A stretch of 6,007 nt of DNA from Betaproteobacteria bacterium (GTDB lineage: Bacteria > Pseudomonadota > Gammaproteobacteria > Burkholderiales > SG8-39), in NCBI GenBank assembly GCA_029858545.1, contig JAOUFA010000239.1, forward strand, positions 1 through 6,007. The letters run 5' to 3'. The translations under genes were made by a program, and so were the position numbers. The first letter of the stretch is position 1. Each line of letters starts with the position of its first letter. Positions 5,986 to 6,007 of the stretch are shown here, in pieces. The notes under the pieces were generated by a model. The model ran no database searches, was not told the origin of the DNA, and saw only the letters and a list, made by a program, of their open reading frames with translations.

Positions 5986-6007
5986 GATGGGTCCCGTGAG
6001 AGTTGGA

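Overview
The window is GC-rich chromosomal DNA with tightly packed genes, typical of a Pseudomonadota (proteobacterial) genome. A beta- or related gammaproteobacterium is my best guess, from the protein families and codon bias; I cannot place it further. I see no rRNA, tRNA, CRISPR array, integrase or transposase.

Left block (1-3334, + strand) looks like one transcription unit. It holds the 3' part of a periplasmic DUF3617 protein with a coiled coil and a long periodic-cysteine C-terminal region. A compact secreted D-alanyl-D-alanine carboxypeptidase (serine family S11) follows after 17 bases. Next, with an ATGA stop/start overlap, comes a polytopic membrane protein resembling bacterial TMTC-type GT-C glycosyltransferases, ending in a short TPR. 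All three act in or at the cell envelope.

Middle block (3335-4003) is a patchwork scar. A piece of a maleylacetoacetate isomerase gene (maiA, - strand), missing both ends, starts a few bases after the glycosyltransferase stop. It breaks off near 3585 into a visibly A+T-richer stretch with an orphan 86-codon frame. A branched palindrome at about 3876-3943 follows; its left flank resembles an integron attC site but its right core is not canonical.

Right block (4004-6007) holds a GNAT N-acetyltransferase and an EamA/DMT-family transporter on the + strand, 36 bases apart. Converging on them from the right edge is a secreted, helical-repeat-like protein on the - strand, whose reading frame runs through a C-rich tract into the antisense of the transporter gene.

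I found no clearly new multi-gene system. The points most worth a second look are the cysteine-periodic repeat region, the carboxypeptidase/glycosyltransferase coupling, and the maiA scar with its adjoining attC-like palindrome.
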